Shown: positions 1-11,384 of the stretch, in pieces | Numbering within the stretch: the first letter of the stretch is position 1 | How the letters are laid out: every line of letters begins with the position of its first letter | Origin: Streptomyces sp. GS7 | GTDB taxonomy: Bacteria; Actinomycetota; Actinomycetes; Streptomycetales; Streptomycetaceae | Direction: 5' to 3' | DNA: 64,000 nt | NCBI RefSeq assembly: GCF_009834125.1 | Contig: NZ_CP047146.1 | Coordinates: 1,605,501-1,669,500 of the forward strand | Position numbers and translations under genes: made by a program | The notes under the pieces: generated by a model | Database searches by the model: none | What the model saw: the letters and a program-made list of their open reading frames with translations, nothing else | Told to the model about the DNA's origin: nothing

Positions 1-464
1 ACAGCCGGTTCGACATCCTCGCCTACAACCGCACGTACGGGCAGCTGATGTGCGACCTCGACGCGCTGCCCGAGGAGGACCGCAACTGCATGTGGCTGGC
101 GTTCACCCACCCCGGGTGGCGGGCCGCGCTCGTCGACCGGGAGGCGACGATCCGGACGATGACCGCCAAGTTCCGCGCCTCGATGGCCGAGCACGTCGCG
201 GAGCCCGCGTGGAAGGCGCTGGTGACGAGGCTGACCGAGGCGTCGCCGGAGTTCCGGGAGATCTGGGCGCAGCACGAGGTCGAGCGCCAGGCGAGCGCCC
301 TCAAGGTCTTCCGGCACCCGGAGGTCGGCGTGCTCCAGCTGACCGGGACGAATCTGTGGACGGGGCCGAATCCCGGGCCGAAGGTGCTGGTGTACGCCCC
401 GGTCGACGAGGTGTCGCGGGAGCGGCTGGAGCGGTTGGAGAGGCTGGCGCTCGCCCAGGGGTGA
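1..464 (+). CDS. MmyB-type transcriptional regulator, C-terminal part (5' end outside window)
   Basis: The visible 153 residues are the ligand-binding half of a Streptomyces MmyB-like regulator; the N-terminal helix-turn-helix lies upstream of the window. The fragment begins in frame at base 3 with SRFDILAYN, the usual entry into this domain, and shows the family signatures DRNCMWLAF, REIWAQHEV and a late VYAPVDE strand. The complete regulator at 4128-5054 has the same layout (RYDVLAFND, RNVLWRLF, AEMWARHDV), so I assign the family by this internal comparison plus knowledge of it. Such proteins are cytoplasmic DNA-binding regulators whose C-terminal PAS-like fold is thought to bind a small hydrophobic ligand. 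It converges with the exporter that ends 18 nt downstream. Ligand and target are unknown. Confidence 0.8.
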   Translation, partial: SRFDILAYNRTYGQLMCDLDALPEEDRNCMWLAFTHPGWRAALVDREATIRTMTAKFRASMAEHVAEPAWKALVTRLTEASPEFREIWAQHEVERQASALKVFRHPEVGVLQLTGTNLWTGPNPGPKVLVYAPVDEVSRERLERLERLALAQG

Positions 465-481
465 GCGCGCCCGGCCGCGGG

Positions 482-1939
482 TCAGGACTCCGCGCCCGCC
501 CGGCTGTGCCCGCGGGCCGTCCCGTTCTCGAAGAGCGCCGCGGTGCGCCGGGCGGTGGCGCGTGCCCAGCGGCCGGTGGTCAGGGCGCCGAGGAGGAGGA
601 TCGCGGCGCCGCAGCCGGTGATGATCCACCAGACGGGGCGGCCGGCGGCGAGGAAGGCGGCGGGGGTGGCGCCGAGATGCGCCCCGCCGGCCAGGACGGC
701 GCCGATCACCGCGACGCCCAGCGACTGCCCGACCTGCCGGCTGGTGGAGGCCACCGCCGCCGCCACGCCGGCCTGCGCGCGCGGCATACCGGACACCGCG
801 GTGTTCGTGATCGGGGCGTTGACCAGGCCGAATCCGATGCCGAAGAGGACGTAGCCGGTGAGCAGCAGGGCGCTGGTCGACGGGGCGTCGAAGGCGGCGA
901 AGAGCAGGCCGCTGGCGGCCATCGCCGTACCGGCCAGCAGCAGCGGCAGCCGGGCGCCGCGGCCGGCGACCAGGCGTCCGGAGAGCGGGGCGAAGACCAG
1001 GGTCATCCCGGCCATGGGGAGCATGTAGAGGCCGGCTTCCAGGGCGGACAGGCCGCGGATGTTCTGGAGGTAGAGGGTGTTGACGAAGAGGAAGCCGCCG
1101 AGCGCGGCGAAGGCGCAGACGGCTGTGACGGTGGCGCCGGCGAACGGGACGCTGTGGAAGAACCGCAGGTCGATGAGGGGTTCGCGGCGGCGGCGCTCGT
1201 AGCCGACGAGGGCCGCGAGGGAGGCCGCGGCCACCAGCACGAACGAGAGGATCTCCGGGGAGGTCCAGCCGGTCTCCGGAGCCTGGATGATCGCGTACGT
1301 CAGGGAGCCGAGCAGCGCGATCACCAGCAGCTGGCCCACCGCGTCGACCCGGCGGGGCCTGGGGGCGCGGGACTCCGGGACGTACCGCAGGGTGAGGAAC
1401 AGCGCCAGGGCGCCGATCGGGACGTTGATCCAGAAGATCGACCGCCAGCCGACGTTCTGCACCAGCAGCCCGCCGATCACCGGCCCGGCCGCCATGCTGA
1501 TGCCGACCACGCCGCCCCACACCCCGATGGCGCGGGCCCGCTCCCGGGGGTCGGTGAAGGTGTTGGTGATGATCGACATGGCGACGGGGTTGAGCATCGA
1601 CCCGCCGACCGCCTGCACCATCCGGAAGACCACCAGCCATTCCAGTCCGGGCGCCAGGCTGCACAGCAGCGAGCCGATCGCGAAGACCACCAGCCCGACG
1701 GTGAAGATCCGGCGGCGGCCGAGGCGGTCCGCCGTCGAGCCGGACAGCATCAGCAGCGACGCCAGGACCAGGGTGTAGGCGTCGATCGTCCACTGCATCC
1801 CGGAGACCGAGGCACCCAGCTCGCGCTGCATCGTCGGCAGCGCGACGTTCAGGATGGTGCTGTCGAGGCTGACGATCAGCAGGCTCAGGCAGCAGATCGC
1901 CAGGACCAGCAGACGGCGACGGCGGCTGACGACAGGCAT
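482..1939 (-). CDS. MFS drug exporter, DHA2/EmrB-QacA type, 14 TM
   Basis: A 485-residue proton-driven drug/H+ antiporter of the inner membrane. The N terminus runs from a basic stretch (SRRRRLLVLA) into TM1, followed by the DHA2 signature LDSTILNVALP with its conserved Asp in TM1, then TM2 and the loop motif A form DRLGRRR near residues 70-76. Motif C appears as GPVIGGLLV around residues 155-165. Length and about 14 hydrophobic segments fit the DHA2 subfamily rather than the 12-TM DHA1 type. The ATG at 1939 precedes a short basic N terminus. It is a single gene between an MmyB regulator and dusB, which it faces divergently; the MarR gene at 3482 or the MmyB gene at 1 could control it, but no operator is evident. 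Substrate unknown. Confidence 0.9.
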   Translation of the reverse strand: MPVVSRRRRLLVLAICCLSLLIVSLDSTILNVALPTMQRELGASVSGMQWTIDAYTLVLASLLMLSGSTADRLGRRRIFTVGLVVFAIGSLLCSLAPGLEWLVVFRMVQAVGGSMLNPVAMSIITNTFTDPRERARAIGVWGGVVGISMAAGPVIGGLLVQNVGWRSIFWINVPIGALALFLTLRYVPESRAPRPRRVDAVGQLLVIALLGSLTYAIIQAPETGWTSPEILSFVLVAAASLAALVGYERRRREPLIDLRFFHSVPFAGATVTAVCAFAALGGFLFVNTLYLQNIRGLSALEAGLYMLPMAGMTLVFAPLSGRLVAGRGARLPLLLAGTAMAASGLLFAAFDAPSTSALLLTGYVLFGIGFGLVNAPITNTAVSGMPRAQAGVAAAVASTSRQVGQSLGVAVIGAVLAGGAHLGATPAAFLAAGRPVWWIITGCGAAILLLGALTTGRWARATARRTAALFENGTARGHSRAGAES

Positions 1940-2012
1940 GGTTGAACGCTACAACGATCCCGGCCGGACGTCCCCGGCGGGGCGGTTCGCCGGGTGCGGG
2001 ACAATGGGGTCC

Positions 2013-3140
2013 ATGACTTCGCTGCAGATCGGCCCCCATGCGGTGCAGCCCCCCGTGGTGCTCGCGCCCATGGCCGGGATCACCAACGCCCCGTTCCGGA
2101 CGCTGTGCCGGGAGTTCAGCGGCGGCAAGGGCCTCTTCGTCAGCGAGATGATCACCACCCGGGCGCTGGTCGAGCGCAACGAGAAGACCATGCAGCTGAT
2201 CCGCTTCGACGCGAGCGAGCAGCCGCGCTCGATCCAGCTGTACGGCGTCGACCCGGCCACCGTCGGCAAGGCCGTCCGCATGATCGCGGAGGAGGACCTG
2301 GCCGACCACATCGACCTGAATTTCGGCTGCCCGGTCCCGAAGGTGACCCGCAAGGGCGGCGGCTCCGCCCTCCCCTACAAGCGGAACCTGCTGCGCGCCA
2401 TCCTGCGCGAGGCGGTCAGCGGCGCCGGTGACCTGCCCGTCACGATGAAGATGCGCAAGGGCATCGACGACGACCACATCACCTTCCTCGACGCCGGCCG
2501 GATCGCCGTCGACGAGGGCGTGACCGCCATCGCGCTGCACGGCCGCACCGCCGCCCAGCACTACGGCGGCACCGCCGACTGGGACGCCATCGCACGCCTC
2601 AAGGAGCACGTCCCGGAGATCCCGGTGCTCGGCAACGGCGACATCTGGTCCGCGGACGACGCGGTGCGGATGATGCGGCGGACCGGCTGCGACGGCGTGG
2701 TCGTCGGCCGCGGCTGCCTGGGCCGCCCCTGGCTCTTCGGCGATCTGGTCGCCGCCTTCGAGGGCACCGGCGCGCCCGCCGCGCCGACCCTCCGCGAGGT
2801 CGCCGCGGTCATGGTCCGGCACGCCGCGCTGCTGGGCGAGTGGATCGGCGACGAGAACCGCGGCGTCATCGACTTCCGCAAGCACGTCGCCTGGTATCTG
2901 AAGGGCTTCGCGGTCGGCTCGGAGATGCGCAAGCGGATGGCGATCAGCTCGTCGCTCGCCGAACTGGAGGACGGGCTGGGTGAGTTGGACCTCGACCAGC
3001 CGTGGCCGGCGGGTGCCGACGGGCCGCGCGGCCGCACCTCCGGCAACAACCGCGTGGTGCTGCCCGACGGTTGGCTGCGCGACCCGTACGACTGCGCCGG
3101 CGTCAGCGAGGACGCGGAGCTGGACACCTCGGGAGGCTGA
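2013..3140 (+). CDS. dusB: tRNA-dihydrouridine synthase
   Basis: A 375-residue FMN- and NADPH-dependent enzyme that reduces uridine to dihydrouridine in tRNA D-loops. The TIM barrel opens with PPVVLAPMAGITNAPFR (FMN site). The catalytic Cys is residue 106 in NFGCPVPKVTRKGGGSAL. ALHGRTAAQHYGG and LGNGDIWSADDA contribute to phosphate binding, and VVGRGCLGRPWLF is the barrel end. The C-terminal helical domain carries FRKHVAWYLKGF. ATG 2013 gives the family-typical start TSLQIGPH; an in-frame ATG at 2004 is an alternative. It is monocistronic, divergent from the exporter, and followed by a hairpin. The exact Dus subclass in Actinobacteria is not certain, so the symbol follows common usage. Confidence 0.93.
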   Translation: MTSLQIGPHAVQPPVVLAPMAGITNAPFRTLCREFSGGKGLFVSEMITTRALVERNEKTMQLIRFDASEQPRSIQLYGVDPATVGKAVRMIAEEDLADHIDLNFGCPVPKVTRKGGGSALPYKRNLLRAILREAVSGAGDLPVTMKMRKGIDDDHITFLDAGRIAVDEGVTAIALHGRTAAQHYGGTADWDAIARLKEHVPEIPVLGNGDIWSADDAVRMMRRTGCDGVVVGRGCLGRPWLFGDLVAAFEGTGAPAAPTLREVAAVMVRHAALLGEWIGDENRGVIDFRKHVAWYLKGFAVGSEMRKRMAISSSLAELEDGLGELDLDQPWPAGADGPRGRTSGNNRVVLPDGWLRDPYDCAGVSEDAELDTSGG

Positions 3141-3173
3141 CCGGCGGACGGCCGGTGCGCTCCGCGGGCCGGG

Positions 3174-3190
3174 CCGCCTCGACGAGGCGG
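3174..3190 (+). terminator. Hairpin downstream of dusB
   Basis: A 7-bp perfect stem CCGCCTC/GAGGCGG with a GAC loop, 33 nt after the dusB stop and without a U-tract, as is usual in Streptomyces. The rest of the 341-bp gap 3141-3481 holds no gene that I can support, only GC-rich sequence leading to the MarR gene. Confidence 0.45.
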
Positions 3191-3481
3191 AGGCGGAACG
3201 GCGCGCCGTGCTCGCGGTGAGCGAGCGCGAACCGGGCGACGAGCACAAGTGCCCCTTCGACCCGGGCCCGGCCGGCGGAAGGTGGGGTCGGCCGGGACAC
3301 CGCCGGCGGCTGACCGCAGGCGGGATACCGGCCACGGGCGCCGGGCGGTGGCGCCGTCCGGGTGTACGGCGTGATGTCCCGGCGGCCGTCCGGTCGGGGC
3401 CCCGTTACCGTGTGCAGCCCACGTGCCGCCGTGCGGCGTGCGCGTCCGGCGGCCGGGTACGGGAGAGGCGAGGGAGATGCC

Positions 3482-4057
3482 GTGGTGAGTGGGCACCGCT
3501 CCGTGGCGGACACGGAGCAGGCGGTACGGGCCAGGCTCGGCGACACCCCCGTCCGGCAGGAGCGGATGGCCGCCGTCGCGGGCCTCTACCGCGCCGCGGC
3601 GTCCGTACGGCAGCACTTCGAGAACTCGGTGCTGCGCGGCGCCGAGCTGACCTGGACCTCGTTCGTGGTGCTGTGGGTGGTGTGGGTCCGCGGTGCGTGG
3701 GAGACCCGCCGGGTCGCCGAGGAGGCCGGCATCTCCAAGGGCACCCTCACCGGCGTCGCCCGCACCCTCCAGTCCCGCGGCCTGATGGCACGCACCCCCC
3801 ACCCCACGGACGGCCGGCTCGCGCTGCTCTCCCTCACGCCCGAGGGCGAGGCGCTGATGGCCCGGACCTTCCCGGAGTTCCACGCCGAGGAGGCCTTCGT
3901 CACCGAGGGGCTGACCGACGACGAGGCGCTGACCCTGGCGGAGCTGCTGCGGCGGATCGTCACCCAGGTGGAGACCCGGGGCGCGGAGCGGCGGCTGGAA
4001 CTGCTGGACGGGGCGGACCCGGCACCGCGCAGGAGCGGGCGCCGGGCGAAGGCGTAG
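3482..4057 (+). CDS. MarR-family transcriptional regulator
   Basis: A 191-residue dimeric winged-helix regulator. After an N-terminal dimerization helix (RMAAVAGLYRAAASVRQHFE) comes the wHTH: TRRVAEEAGISKGTLTGVARTLQSRGLM is the helix-turn-helix and ARTPHPTDGRLALLSLTPEGEAL is the wing with the Asp-Gly-Arg signature of MarR proteins. GTG 3482 is chosen because GAGGGAG ends 5 nt upstream; an in-frame GTG follows at 3485. It stands alone between dusB and a convergent MmyB regulator. Members usually bind phenolic or other small ligands and repress nearby transport or enzyme genes; no target is evident here beyond the exporter at 482-1939. Confidence 0.9.
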   Translation: MVSGHRSVADTEQAVRARLGDTPVRQERMAAVAGLYRAAASVRQHFENSVLRGAELTWTSFVVLWVVWVRGAWETRRVAEEAGISKGTLTGVARTLQSRGLMARTPHPTDGRLALLSLTPEGEALMARTFPEFHAEEAFVTEGLTDDEALTLAELLRRIVTQVETRGAERRLELLDGADPAPRRSGRRAKA

Positions 4058-4127
4058 CGCCCGTCCGGCGGGTCAGGGCCGGAAGGGCCCCGGCCGCCCC
4101 CGGCGAGGCGGGCGTACGGCCCGGTGC

Positions 4128-5054
4128 TCAGTCGGCCTCCCGGTCGGCCGTGCCCGCGGCCACCAGCCCGGCCGCCCCCAACTCCCGGTAGCGGGCGAGC
4201 AGTTCACCCAGCACCCGCTGTGCGTCCGGGCCGTCCGGCGTATAGACCCACAGAGTGGCGGTGGGCGCCTCGATCGTGGTGAAACCCGTCGCGATGATCG
4301 TCACCTCGCGGCCGTCGACCGTACGGAACGCCTTGCGGTGGCTGGCCGGCGGCAGGACGTCGTGCCGGGCCCACATCTCCGCGAACAGCGGGCTGGCCGC
4401 GGAGAGTTCACGGATATACGCCCGCCACCGCGGATCGTGCATGCGGCGGCCGAACGCGCCGCGCAACCGGCCCACCATGAAGGAGACCTCGCGCTCCCAG
4501 TCGACCAGCGGCTGGGATTCCTCGTCCGCGGTGAAAAGCCGCCACAGCACATTCCGTTCCGGCGGCGGCAGCAGCTCGATCCGGGGATCGAGCGCGGCAT
4601 AGGCGTCGTTGAAGGCCAATACGTCGTAGCGGGCGCCGACCAGGCCCGCCGGCAGCGGGTTCAGCGAATCCAGAATGGTCTGCACCGCCCGCGCCCCGGG
4701 CGGAACCGGAATCTCCTCGGCGGGGGATTCGGGGGCGGCGGCGCCGGGGACGTCCGCGAGCCGGTGCAGATGTGCGCGCTCCGCCGGGCCGAGCAGCAGC
4801 GCACCGGCGATGGCGTCCAGCACCTGGATGCTGGGGTTGATCGCCCGCCCCTGTTCCAGCCAGGTGTACCAGGCCACGCCGACGCCCGCACGCTCGGCGA
4901 CCTCCTCCCGGCGCAGGCCCGGCGTGCGCCGCCGCGGGCCGCCGGGCAGGCCCACGTCCTGGGGGGTGATGCGCTCCCGGCGGAGCCGCAGGAACGCGGC
5001 GAGTTCCCCGCGCCGGGCGGCAGCGGCGGATGCGGAACGGGTGATCGCTGACAC
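4128..5054 (-). CDS. XRE-family regulator with MmyB ligand-binding domain
   Basis: A 308-residue complete MmyB-type regulator. The N-terminal HTH spans about residues 10-80: an RRERI start, the family-typical RRTPGLRREEVAERAGVGVAW recognition region and YTWLEQGRAINPS. The C-terminal domain, about residues 125-290, contains RYDVLAFNDAY, ERNVLWRLF, FAEMWARHDV and LWVYTPDGPD. The reading frame is open upstream to 5273, but family proteins start just before the HTH, so I place the start at GTG 5054 (VSAITRS); no strong ribosome site is visible, so a leaderless transcript or another start is possible. It converges with the MarR gene. A relative of this protein ends at base 464. Target unknown. Confidence 0.85.
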   Translation of the reverse strand: MSAITRSASAAAARRGELAAFLRLRRERITPQDVGLPGGPRRRTPGLRREEVAERAGVGVAWYTWLEQGRAINPSIQVLDAIAGALLLGPAERAHLHRLADVPGAAAPESPAEEIPVPPGARAVQTILDSLNPLPAGLVGARYDVLAFNDAYAALDPRIELLPPPERNVLWRLFTADEESQPLVDWEREVSFMVGRLRGAFGRRMHDPRWRAYIRELSAASPLFAEMWARHDVLPPASHRKAFRTVDGREVTIIATGFTTIEAPTATLWVYTPDGPDAQRVLGELLARYRELGAAGLVAAGTADREAD

Positions 5055-5616
5055 CGGTTCATCATGCGGGACGCCCGCCGGACGGTGCCAGATACCGCCG
5101 CTACCAGGATCACGGGCTTCCCGGTACCGGAATGCGCCGGTCGCGACCACCGCCGCCACGAGCGAGACCGGCAATGAGCGCGACCACCGATGAACGGGAC
5201 CACCGATGAGCGGACTTCCCGCACCGAGCATTCCGCCCGGCAGGCGCGCCCGGTTCCCGGGATACGCCGCCACCTTGGGAGGGGAGTGACGGCAACGCGC
5301 TCCCGTGCAGCGGTATACGACCCGGGACGCCGAGGTGCGGTTCTCGCCACCCGGGAACTATGGCCTGATACCGGTGCCCACGCTTCTGGGCCGACGGCAC
5401 GCCGAAACGCCCGGACCGAGGCGGAACCGGCGCCGTCCGCGGCGCCCGCCGGGGACGGCGCGGCCCCGCGGTGGCGCGGGGCGGGGAGGCGGCGCGGTCA
5501 CGACCGGCACCGGGGCCGCCCCGGAGCGGCGGATGGCCGAATCGCGTGCGGATCTTCCGGCGGTACGGCAACGGGCGCGCATGCCGGTCGAGGCATTCCT
5601 TGATCAACGAGTCGAA

Positions 5617-5640
5617 GCGGGTCCAAATGATGGGACCCGC
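5617..5640. promoter_or_regulatory. 8-bp inverted repeat upstream of ppdK
   Basis: GCGGGTCC and GGACCCGC flank an 8-nt loop AAATGATG. It could be a terminator, an operator or a leader hairpin. It lies about 345 bp upstream of the ppdK start and 560 bp upstream of the divergent MmyB gene, so its target is unclear. Confidence 0.4.
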
Positions 5641-5682
5641 TCACACATGAGCGCGTGATTCTCGCCACCCCTGATAGGGGGT

Positions 5683-5698
5683 CCGCTCAGATGAGCGG
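5683..5698. promoter_or_regulatory. Inverted repeat CCGCTC-AGAT-GAGCGG
   Basis: A 6-bp perfect palindrome with a 4-nt centre, directly after a second small palindrome (ACCCCT-GAT-AGGGG at about 5667-5680). Together with the repeat at 5617 these make three palindromes in 82 bp, more like a regulator-binding region than a single terminator. Confidence 0.35.
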
Positions 5699-5984
5699 AA
5701 TCGGCCGGGCTCCATCTCTCGCAGTGGTGGCACCGGGTGCCATCCGCCGCCTGTTCAAGTAATCAACAACACCATTGCACTGCGTAGAAGTAGATCGCCC
5801 TGCCGACTACGTGGTGCAGTGATCCGTTCAGGAAATAAACGATGGTCATTGCCCATGATCACTTTCGATCTACTGGCGGACGCCGGGTTACGCACGTATG
5901 TCGACCAAGTGGACGTACCCATACGCCTTCGATCTGGGTATGTTCCTCGCCGTCAGGGCAGCCCGTCGGCGAGGAGTCAGACCC

Positions 5985-8720
<2,736 letters not shown>

Positions 8721-8807
8721 CCCGACGGGGCACCCGCCCCACACACCACCGGAGACGGCGGCCGGGCACCTTCACCCTCACGCCCGCCCGCCGGCTCCGG
8801 CACCGCA

Positions 8808-8842
8808 ACGAGGGCGGCACCTGTGCGGAGGTGCCGCCCTCG
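8808..8842 (+). repeat. 35-bp hairpin repeat, left copy (also ppdK terminator candidate)
   Basis: A perfect 13-bp stem GAGGGCGGCACCT/AGGTGCCGCCCTC around a GTGCGG loop, 88 nt after the ppdK stop, with no real U-tract. The same 35 bases, including the asymmetric loop in the same orientation, recur at 15909-15943. Function as an intrinsic terminator is plausible; the exact duplication also marks the edges of the accessory block. Confidence 0.75.
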
Positions 8843-8979
8843 GTCTTGTGGGCTGCGGGGATACTCAGATGTGGGTTCTGACCTGGGAAAACTACGCGTA
8901 GTGATTGCCGTCGTTTTTCGGGATCTTCCGGGTCCTTGTGCCCTCGTTGCGCCCTGTGCTGCATAGGCAGGGCACACGA

Positions 8980-9018
8980 CGCCCCCGGCTCGTCGCGGTG
9001 AGCGGCGGGCCGGGGGCG
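8980..9018 (-). terminator. Hairpin downstream of the GNAT gene
   Basis: A perfect 10-bp stem CGCCCCCGGC/GCCGGGGGCG with a 19-nt loop, 36 nt beyond the GNAT stop on the minus strand. A smaller hairpin (GCCCTG/CAGGGC, 8951-8973) follows. The 8721-9053 gap also holds a 10-bp palindrome CTACGCGTAG at 8891-8900. I see no gene in it. Confidence 0.45.
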
Positions 9019-9053
9019 TATCTGCTGCGGGTGCTGTGTGGTGCGGCACCGGC

Positions 9054-9620
9054 CTACGCCGGCGGGTGGGGCAAGACGAGGACCATGACGTCGTGGAGAT
9101 CGGCACCGGCCCACGGGCGAGCGTCACCGACTTTGCGGTAGCCCCACGATCGGTATGCCGCTTGTGCTGCCTCATTCACCGGATGGACGTTGAGTACCAC
9201 TCGCTCGGCTTCGATGCCGTGGAGGAGCGTCTCGTGCAGTCGGCGGGCGATGCCGTGTCCGCGCCATGGCAGGCGCACGGCCAGCTCCATCAGGCCGAAG
9301 GTGCGGTGGCCGTCCTCGCGACGCATCTCGTCGGGCACGGGCTCGGTGAGCGAGTCCCACCAGCCTGTCTTCGGCCCGAGGGGGCAGCCGTAGGCCATGC
9401 CGACGGGTGTGCCGTCGGGTGTGCGGGCCAGGGCAGCCCGGAAGGCGCGTCTCCGTGTCCGGGAGCGGAAACGCCGGAAGGTGGCCACGACGTCGTCGTC
9501 AGTCTCGCAGTAGGGCGGCTCGGCGAATACCTCGGCGTAGACGACCGTGAAGTCACCTTCGGCCTTCTCCGCAGCCGGGCCGTCCATGCATGCGACGGTG
9601 GTGCCTTCGGGTTGGGTCAT
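9054..9620 (-). CDS. GNAT-family N-acetyltransferase
   Basis: A 188-residue acetyl-CoA-dependent acyltransferase. The family core is visible in the second half: a substrate strand FGLMELAVRLPWRGHGIARRLHETLL is motif A, with the R/Q-x-x-G-x-G/A acetyl-CoA loop as RGHGIA, followed by NVHPVNEAAQAAYRSWGYRKVG, the C-terminal motif with the conserved Tyr. The start is ATG 9620, preceded by GAGGGG, rather than the upstream in-frame ATG 9659 that would run into the regulator gene. It begins 10 nt after the stop of the XRE/TPR regulator and is surely co-transcribed with it. Substrate unknown; it could modify a protein or small molecule of the same cassette. Confidence 0.85.
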   Translation of the reverse strand: MTQPEGTTVACMDGPAAEKAEGDFTVVYAEVFAEPPYCETDDDVVATFRRFRSRTRRRAFRAALARTPDGTPVGMAYGCPLGPKTGWWDSLTEPVPDEMRREDGHRTFGLMELAVRLPWRGHGIARRLHETLLHGIEAERVVLNVHPVNEAAQAAYRSWGYRKVGDARPWAGADLHDVMVLVLPHPPA

Positions 9621-9630
9621 ATGGCGCCCC

Positions 9631-10893
9631 TCAGACGGTCTCGCGGATGCGGTCGCCACACTCGCGGGCGACCGCCGTGTCGATTGCGGCGACGGCGCGC
9701 TGGAACTTCCGGATCTTGTCCAGCAAACGCGGCGACGAGATCCCTCCGCACGCCTGAAGTGCGGTGGTCATCTCGGCACATGCCTCCTCGGCTTCCCCCG
9801 CCTCAAGGAGTACACCCGCGAGTTTCACGCGGTACGAGGCGCTGTTGCGGAGCAGGTCACCACCGATACCGGTCACCGCAGCACGCAGAAAGGGAACGGC
9901 GCGCTTGGGCTGCTCCGCTCGTACATACATGTCTGCCGTGGCGTAGTCCACCTCGAACGGTCCGACGAACTGGGCCCAGTTGGGTACCGCGGTGTCCGCA
10001 TCGACTCGGCCCTGGTGACTGACGGCGCGGCTCAAGGCCCGACGCGCTCCGGACAGGTCTCCCACATGGGTGGCCACGTTGGCGGCACGCAGTGCGATCA
10101 CGAGGTGCACGGTGTGCCCGGCGCCGGCGCGTTGGGCGAGGCGGTAGGCATTCTCGACCGCGCTCGCGGCTTCCCATGCCCGGTCGGCCCTGATGGCGAG
10201 CAGCACGAGCGTTTCCAGGACGGAGACTTGAAGGAGAGGGCTGTCGACGAGCTGGGCCGTTGCCAGTGCTTCCATGCATGCCGCTCGCCCCTCGGCGATG
10301 CGCCCACCGTCGTAGCCGTACCAAGCTCGGTGCCCGTGCAGCTCGGCCAGCATCGTCTGAAGCTCGCGACCGACGCGGCTGGTGTACGAAGCCGCGCTGA
10401 GCGCTCCCGTGATCTCGTTCTCGATCCGGCGCGCTGCGGTCATGGCCGGCACGCTGCCCTCGCTGTGGTCCGTCTGGTACAGACCGTCGAGTCGTTCGCG
10501 CAGCCGGCCGAGGTCACCGACGCCGATCCGAGGTCCTGACCGAGCAGACACCAGAGCCGTTGCGGCAAGCACACCGGCGTCGGCGACGAACGTCCTCCGA
10601 TTCACCCCTTCAGGATCGCCGATCGGCGCGGACACGGACAGGCGATGGTCTGGAACATCGAACCCCATCTCGTAGAGGGGGACCCCGAACATTGCTTCCA
10701 GGACGGTCTGTTGACTCGGGTGGGGCAGAGGCGGAGGGGTCTCGCATTCCCAGCGGCGCAGCTGCCGAACGCTCAACGATGCATCAGTGTCGAGACGCAG
10801 GGCTTCGTGTCTGAACGCTTTGACGAACGCCTGCTGCGTGTACCCCGCGGACTGCCGTAACTGCGCCGGCCTGTTGCCACCGATGCCCACCAT
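9631..10893 (-). CDS. XRE-type regulator with TPR-like C-terminal region, TTA codon 12
   Basis: A 420-residue regulator. Residues about 10-85 resemble a helix-turn-helix (LRQSAGYTQQAFVKAF, then RQLRRWECE), and the rest is an all-helical, Ala-rich region of degenerate tetratricopeptide-like repeats, as in many Streptomyces XRE/TPR proteins that sense a peptide or partner. ATG 10893 follows GGGGAAG at 6 nt. Codon 12 (10858-10860) is TTA, the rare leucine codon read only by the bldA tRNA, so its translation should be delayed until development. It is divergent from a small-protein operon across 167 bp and co-directional with the GNAT gene. It is likely the local regulator of the cassette; the target is inferred, not shown. 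Confidence 0.8.
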   Translation of the reverse strand: MVGIGGNRPAQLRQSAGYTQQAFVKAFRHEALRLDTDASLSVRQLRRWECETPPPLPHPSQQTVLEAMFGVPLYEMGFDVPDHRLSVSAPIGDPEGVNRRTFVADAGVLAATALVSARSGPRIGVGDLGRLRERLDGLYQTDHSEGSVPAMTAARRIENEITGALSAASYTSRVGRELQTMLAELHGHRAWYGYDGGRIAEGRAACMEALATAQLVDSPLLQVSVLETLVLLAIRADRAWEAASAVENAYRLAQRAGAGHTVHLVIALRAANVATHVGDLSGARRALSRAVSHQGRVDADTAVPNWAQFVGPFEVDYATADMYVRAEQPKRAVPFLRAAVTGIGGDLLRNSASYRVKLAGVLLEAGEAEEACAEMTTALQACGGISSPRLLDKIRKFQRAVAAIDTAVARECGDRIRETV

Positions 10894-11060
10894 GCGCTTC
10901 CCCTTGCGGCTGCGGTTGGTCCTCCCACCGTAACGAGCGGGCCGTGGTGGCGGACGAAAACGTCCGCCCAAACGTCCGCCTCCGCGGCACCGGAAACGCC
11001 CCAACTAGCAGTGGACTAGAGGCTCACCGCTTCATCGGCCAGGCATCGAGGAGGCAAGGC

Positions 11061-11384
11061 GTGAGCAGATGCACCCCCACGTACGTCGAGCAGAAGAACC
11101 TGCAACGGGATGACCCGGATGAAGGGACCGCAGGTCGTGAAACGTCCGGTGAGCACCCCGTGGCCATGCCGAAATGGGTCTTCATCGGGGCTCGCGTGCT
11201 TGACACCGTCAAGGAGTGCGAGGCCGTCGTCCACGGGATCGGACAGCCCTACGTGCTCCACCACGAGCAGCCGTCCTGCGTGTGGCTGCGCCCGCCGGGC
11301 GGCGGGTTGGAGTGGTGCGTGGAGGTCAGTGCCATGAGACCGCTTGAGGAGGAGCCGTGCCCCGTCGTTCCCGAGAAGAGCTGA
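11061..11384 (+). CDS. Small hypothetical protein of the CYTH/radical SAM cassette
   Basis: A 107-residue protein I do not recognise. GTG 11061 has a near-ideal GAGGAGG 6 nt upstream. Composition is balanced, with four cysteines, a central hydrophobic stretch KWVFIGARVLDTV, and a C-terminal sequence VWLRPPGGGLEWCVEVSAM that looks like beta strands; no signal peptide or membrane helix. It is the first gene of the plus-strand operon, overlapping the next start by 28 nt, so translational coupling is likely. It may be a partner or substrate protein of the enzymes downstream; that is only a positional guess. Confidence 0.6.
   Translation: MSRCTPTYVEQKNLQRDDPDEGTAGRETSGEHPVAMPKWVFIGARVLDTVKECEAVVHGIGQPYVLHHEQPSCVWLRPPGGGLEWCVEVSAMRPLEEEPCPVVPEKS

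Larger units (their letters stand above)
5055..5984. other. 930-bp intergenic region before ppdK, with two hairpins
   Basis: No convincing gene: every open frame is short and lacks a plausible start plus codon bias. It holds two inverted repeats described separately (5617-5640 and 5683-5698). It also holds an A/T-richer stretch at about 5750-5880, far lower in GC than its surroundings, likely carrying the ppdK promoter(s) and 5' leader. Candidate promoter boxes can be drawn around the TTGCAC near 5776 and TAGAAG/TAGATC near 5786-5795, but I cannot fix spacing with confidence. Confidence 0.5.

Noticed and set aside
50..1945. Long plus-strand open frame opposite the MFS exporter
   Set aside because: It is Arg/Gly/Asp-rich and repeats no family motif; it is the antisense shadow of the exporter, caused by high GC.
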